This document shows positions 60,301-64,000 of a stretch of DNA of 64,000 nucleotides, one piece after another. The position numbers were made by a program, and so were the translations under genes. Position 1 is the stretch's first letter, and each line of letters opens with the position of its first letter. Source of the stretch: Carnegiea gigantea (lineage: Eukaryota > Streptophyta > Magnoliopsida > Caryophyllales > Cactaceae); the NCBI GenBank assembly GCA_029747015.1, contig JAKOGI010001249.1, forward strand, positions 93,501 to 157,500. Reading direction: 5' to 3'. The notes under the pieces were generated by a model. The model had not been told where the DNA came from. It did not search any database and saw nothing but the letters and a program-made list of their open reading frames with translations.

Positions 60301-62646
60301 AGAACCATACACACATCTTAGGTAGAAGCAAGCATGTGATAGTTGCAAGATGAAGAGCAAGCTTCTAAGTCTAAGAAAGTATTGTCAACGCAACTATTCA
60401 AGGTAGCATCCCAAAGGAGCTTACCAAGAAGTACTATGTTGGACACGATTTGTATGAAAGAAGTTTGGTAAATCAATAGTTGTCAGAGATTAGTTGTTTG
60501 CATGTGTGACAATTACATCTACATGTCATATAATAAATATTATCTTCAACGAGACTTTAATTCTGTAAATTAATTAGGCATAGGAAAATTCATTGGTAAT
60601 AAACCAACGGTTAAAGGGGAAACAATCCTAAAAGAACTCACTGAGAATGGCTATGTTAGAAGTTCCGCAAAATCAGTAATGAGTTATTATATCTTTTATC
60701 TATGGTATATTAATATTTATATATGTTACGTATGCTATATTTTCTTCTTTTTTTCCTTTCTTTTTCAAAGGTACCTCAAGTCCTACAAATTGGTTTCACA
60801 TGAGCAAATTAGTCGCTAACAATAATTTTAAAGTCGAATTGAGGATTCACAATTTTATTAATATTGTCAACAAAGGAAAAAAAAGGACATATACAGTACC
60901 ATTGTATATGCATCAGGAAGAAAAGCGTTCATGTTAGGTTGGACAACTAGAGAGACTCTTCAGTCTAAGAGATTCAAGAATAGTAGATCAAAACAGAGTA
61001 CATGGTCTGTAGACACAGTACAAGAGAGAGAGGATATGAAGTAAGCCTAAAGTTACATATGAACACAAAAAAGTCTAAAATACTAGGAATACAAATCTGT
61101 CGCACAAAATAATGGTGAAATTTGAAGGACATGATGCATAGGATGAGCAGATTGATTTAAAAGGAAGGAGCCTTGCCAATTCTATGCGATAAGAAATGTA
61201 TGTCAAAGCTGAATGGAAAGTTTTACAAGGGAGTGACAAGTGTCAGCCATGTTACATAAAAAATGTTCGCCAATTTAAAGCCAAGCAGCAGAAATACAAA
61301 CGTCAGCCTCGGTATGTGTACTCAAATGAATTCCTAATTTGAACATTCTATATAAGTGCATCAAGGCACTAAAATATTGAAAGAAGCTTTTGAAGAATTG
61401 AGAATTAATCCGCTAGTTCAACAAAATAGCAATACTTGATAAAAAGCAAATATAAAATCATCCACTTATTACTTGTAAGAATAATAACAAAGACATAGGA
61501 AGACAGAGCATGTCGCAAACACCCCTAACCCCTTCTTTCTCTCTAAGAAACACATGATTCTATCTCTCTAAGAAATGCATGATTCTATCTCCCACGCGCA
61601 CTGCCAAAAAATTGATATTTCCCATAAAAGAAATTCTCCCAAATTTAACGCATAAACAAATGTCTTTCCCAAGGATTGGGAAGTATTTTGACTAATTCTA
61701 ACTAAAGGAATGATTCATTGGGTGTTTCGAGTTTTCATTAAAGACAGAAGAGACACACATGGAGTGTCAAGATCCCTTCAAGATCTTTTATGGATTTTCT
61801 GCATCACTAGAAAAGAAAGTAGGAAGAACAGAGAGGTGGACAGAACCGGAACAAGAAGTTACAACCACCTGCAGCTTGGAGTTTAAAGAAAGACTAATGC
61901 AGAAAACTTGAGGATTTTGAAAAAGAAGGGGGAAGACAATCTTTCAAGTAACACATCATACCTATTGAAGCTTTCTAATCAATAAAGTCTCTGTCAGAAC
62001 AAACCTTCAAGCAAGAACTAACCTTCATTGTGCTCGAATGGACCTCATTTTAACTTACACTAGCGCTGTAGTGCATATAACAGAAGAGAAGACTCTGCTT
62101 TGTTTCAAAACCATAACCTCATATTCCACATTTAAAATGGCGAAGTAAAGTATGTCGTGTTAAATTTCACTTCTTTGATTATATATGGCAGTCGAAACCA
62201 CTCAGAAATTTGGCCTTAGAAGCAGTCAATTCTACATAACTAATGCTATTAAATGCAAACCATCAAGTGCGATTTGATCAGTTCATCATTTATGAATAAC
62301 GGAGAGCATCAACCAAAAGAGACAACCTTTAATAACATCCAACTTGATAGCTATGCCTGATAATGGTCTGAACTTCCAATGCAACCACATTAATAATAAA
62401 TTTGCGTTTTCCAATTCATATTAACAAATCCTAGACTGCAAATAGACATTATGCTCAAGGAATGAAAACCACAGGAAACAAATTAGCCTTTACAAATCAC
62501 GAAGGGAAAAAGTAAATAGGATAAACATACAAAGAGCGTTGGGCCGCAAGAGTCCTTCGACCAGGTTCAGAATGCCCTCCATTTTCTATAGCTTTATTCT
62601 TCCCATGTGGGGATGACATACTTTTCCTACCACTTTGGCTCGGCAT
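51387..62646 (-). CDS. CBS/CBS/PB1 domain protein (CBSCBSPB family)
   Basis: Plant protein with two CBS pairs (adenosyl-ligand sensing modules), a PB1 interaction domain and a C-terminal membrane segment. Exons: 62646-62531, 59452-59284, 59171-59039, 58950-58780, 58614-58536, 58443-58330, 58221-58155, 58007-57902, 57814-57759, 55274-55165, 55094-54964, 54830-54745, 54645-54556, 51566-51387. All are GT-AG and the phases agree, giving 535 residues, the usual family length. Motifs: GERTVKRLRLSRALTVPETT, CGILTDKDIATRV, VSKVMTRNPVFV, GKFRHLPVVENGEV, MTPNPECVTVD, GRFLHLPVLDR; PB1 with FAFKLQDRRGRMHRF and YEDEDGDRVVLATDSDL; tail SAVAAGAALAAGLGVLAYMK. The start at 62646 (MPSQSGRKS) fits family N-termini. 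A 5'-UTR intron ending near 62693 is possible. The in vivo role is not known to me; it looks intact. Confidence 0.93.
51567..54555 (-). other. Intron 13 of the CBS gene (3.0 kb)
   Basis: Large intron before the last exon. Contains G14 (51706-51719) followed by (GA)n, C15A9 (54358-54381), and an 85-codon frame on the other strand (listed separately). 52380-53165 has several minus-strand open frames without similarity I recognise; they may be remnants of an inserted gene fragment. No repeat boundary is evident. Confidence 0.6.
53694..53951 (+). CDS. Unrecognised small open frame inside intron 13
   Basis: 85 codons, opposite strand to the host gene. The frame has a normal-looking composition: an acidic middle (FEDGDKESLESITEDKDGTS) and a hydrophobic C-terminus (YLVSIVALGFTMIS) that could be a membrane anchor. 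No family recognised. It may be a transduplicated exon or a chance frame. Confidence 0.2.
   Translation: MCLDKFVIGLCYAFTGPSGPILIENMFLELQWARGTADPYMNPAIGFEDGDKESLESITEDKDGTSICPILYLVSIVALGFTMIS
54902..54926 (+). repeat. C18A7 homopolymer junction in intron 11
   Basis: 18 C directly followed by 7 A, between exons 11 and 12 of the CBS gene. The same kind of junction (C15A9) occurs at 42851-42874 and 54358-54381. Confidence 0.9.
55618..56275. mobile_element. Non-autonomous hAT element in intron 9
   Basis: 658 bp. Ends taggcctggcaaaa and, inverted, taggggtggcaatg (11 of 14 match), a form usual for hAT. The 8-bp flanks gcccccat (55610-55617) and gcctccat (56276-56283) differ by one base, matching the 8-bp duplication of hAT. 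The interior is built of atgggt/acccat units near both ends, facing each other. No transposase. Confidence 0.83.
56456..57330 (-). mobile_element. RTE-type LINE 3' remnant in intron 9
   Basis: Read leftward. 57310-56880 gives the end of the RT polyprotein in broken frames (GLKGKVCRMVVRPVLLYDSE, LDRIRN, RSRGPKKSR-like, LTEDMAQDRSMWRSRIK), the C-terminal region of plant RTE LINEs. The 3' untranslated part ends with agaggtaagactgcctacat and gtagaccccgcg, then an (ATTT)n-like tail (56456-56493). The 5' end is truncated. The 3' signature is shared with the small insertions at 33672 and 41665. Confidence 0.78.
57429..57602 (-). mobile_element. tRNA-derived SINE in intron 9
   Basis: 174 bp, read leftward. 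Perfect 17-bp target duplications accacatactataaaaa (57412-57428 and 57603-57619). On the minus strand an A-box-like gggtagttcagctggtgagg is followed by a degenerate B box (ggtcacaaatttgacgtcc), as in RNA polymerase III SINEs, and the element ends in a short A run (57431-57439). Intact structure and exact duplications suggest a fairly recent insertion. Confidence 0.88.
59453..62530 (-). other. Intron 1 of the CBS gene (3.1 kb)
   Basis: AT-rich; no gene. T6G11 tract near 60072-60088. A 27-bp tandem duplication (61537-61590, unit tctctctaagaaa..catgattcta). Long first introns often hold regulatory sequence, but I see no specific site. Confidence 0.7.
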
Positions 62647-64000
62647 TTCCCTTCTACTTACAAATGAACCCTTAACTTTCCCTAAAATACACAAAATCGA
62701 GGACATAAAAATGGAAATCAGATACAAAAACTTTTTCACAAAGATAGATAAATCCACAATGCAGCATTCCACAAATGTCGAACACCTACCAATTACGAGC
62801 AAATAACGCCTGAAAATTGCCCAGAAATCACGTAAATTGACCGACGCACAAGAATTTAAGCCTCACAATGAATTGATCAACTGGAATCAATCCCTTCTAT
62901 TCGAACTCCAAACTGAAGACCAAAGACAGAAACATTTCATCAAATTAAACGCAATAAAATCCAAACAAAAGATACGAAGATTCAAACAAATGAATGCTCA
63001 CCGAAAATTCATGTACCAAACGGCCTGATGGAGAAATCAAGGTAACCCGACAAAATGATCAATCGCACTTGGATTTGGCGGGAGATTAATCAAAGAGAGA
63101 TAAAATCAAACAATTGGGAGCTAGAAAAATGAGGGGCAAATTGAGGCCAGCTATTCTCTCTTCCCGGTGGGAAAAAATGGAGACCGACCGGCGAAGAGAG
63201 ATGAGCCGTAAGAAACCGGGATGATTGATTTTCCAAAAATTTATGCTATTCATATTCTGCCAATCGTGGAAATTCGAAGGCTGTGAGACGTTGGAGCATT
63301 GGCCTATAGCAAGCTTGCACGTAAATGTCATCACCCTCCAATTTTATTTTTTGCCCTTTTTAGCTTGTTTTGCTATTTCATTTATGTTGTGTGACTTATT
63401 TTGGGATTGTCATATATGCTTTTCTTTGAGCTAATTTGTGATTGTGATTGATCATTTAAATTAAAAACCTTAGGCATATCTTTGACATAAAGAAAATACT
63501 TCATTTGATTGAACTCATGGGTTATATGTCACTGAGATTTCATTTTTTATTTACATTGTCATTAACCTTTAAATTTTTTTTTAAAATATTCCACTCAACT
63601 AAAATTTAGTATCTGATATGCCACTAGTGGGCTCTAGTAACCTGCTACAGCAGGTCAGTGAAGGTTTTATTTTTCTTATAATCATTGAATGCAAGAAAAA
63701 AAAAGAATAACTTCAAAGATATTTTTAAATGTGACTAGGAGTTGACCCTCCTCTCTACATGATTCTCTCGCCCAAAAATTTACTAAACATCATTTGTACT
63801 CTAAAAACTGTCTCTAATATTCAACCCTATAAAGTAAACATCCTAGAAAAAGTGATAATTTTGGATGGATTTCATCATCGAACAAGATCATCGTATGTGT
63901 CTTTAAATGCAATTTTAAAAACAAAAATGGGAGCTTTACGCATTAGACATGGCTGAACATAAGCAGGACAACTGTTGCTTATAGATAATCCAACATCATA
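62647..64000. other. 5' flank of the CBS gene, promoter region
   Basis: Upstream of the start codon on the minus strand. A cttttag-like acceptor near 62693 may end a 5'-UTR intron; the GC-richer stretch 63130-63230 may be the 5' UTR exon. No TATA box can be placed with confidence. 63350-64000 is AT-rich with no gene seen. Confidence 0.4.

Overview
This is a plant nuclear DNA window, most likely from a eudicot. The evidence is GT-AG introns, a CBS/CBS/PB1 protein gene of plant type, Ty3/gypsy elements primed by tRNA-Asp, Ty1/copia, Mutator-like and hAT elements, a Cassandra element with a 5S-like segment, and an endogenous caulimovirid. I see no rRNA operon, no functional tRNA gene and no CRISPR array.

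Positions 1330-43516 are one nested stack of mobile elements. An old L1-like LINE (1330-2194 and 42506-43516) is split by a Ty1/copia element, A (2195-42505), flanked by the duplication gtgaa. A holds two blocks. The first is an Athila-like Ty3/gypsy element, B (5780-28776), flanked by tgatac. B itself holds a second Athila-like element, C, in reverse orientation (9455-20228, flanked by ccaac) and a solo LTR, D (26062-27437). The second block (about 29168-40354) is a mosaic of a tandem duplication, a foldback element, a decayed endogenous pararetrovirus and the 3' end of another gypsy element. A's left LTR also carries a Cassandra fragment (3108-3511). Decay increases with nesting age: C's LTRs differ at only about a dozen positions by eye, B's more, and A's are badly diverged.

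Positions 44926-50686 hold a structurally complete Mutator-like element: terminal inverted repeats of about 180 bp, a 10-bp target duplication, a leftward four-exon transposase gene with one in-frame stop, and a rightward gene for a small GRF-type zinc-finger protein. The two genes converge, as mudrA and mudrB do in maize MuDR.

Positions 51387-62646 (minus strand) hold the only clear host gene: a 14-exon gene for a 535-residue protein with two CBS pairs, a PB1 domain and a C-terminal membrane segment. Every splice junction keeps phase. Its intron 9 carries an hAT element, an RTE-type LINE tail and a tRNA-derived SINE, each in separate positions. The remaining stretches are AT-rich, with no gene I can support.
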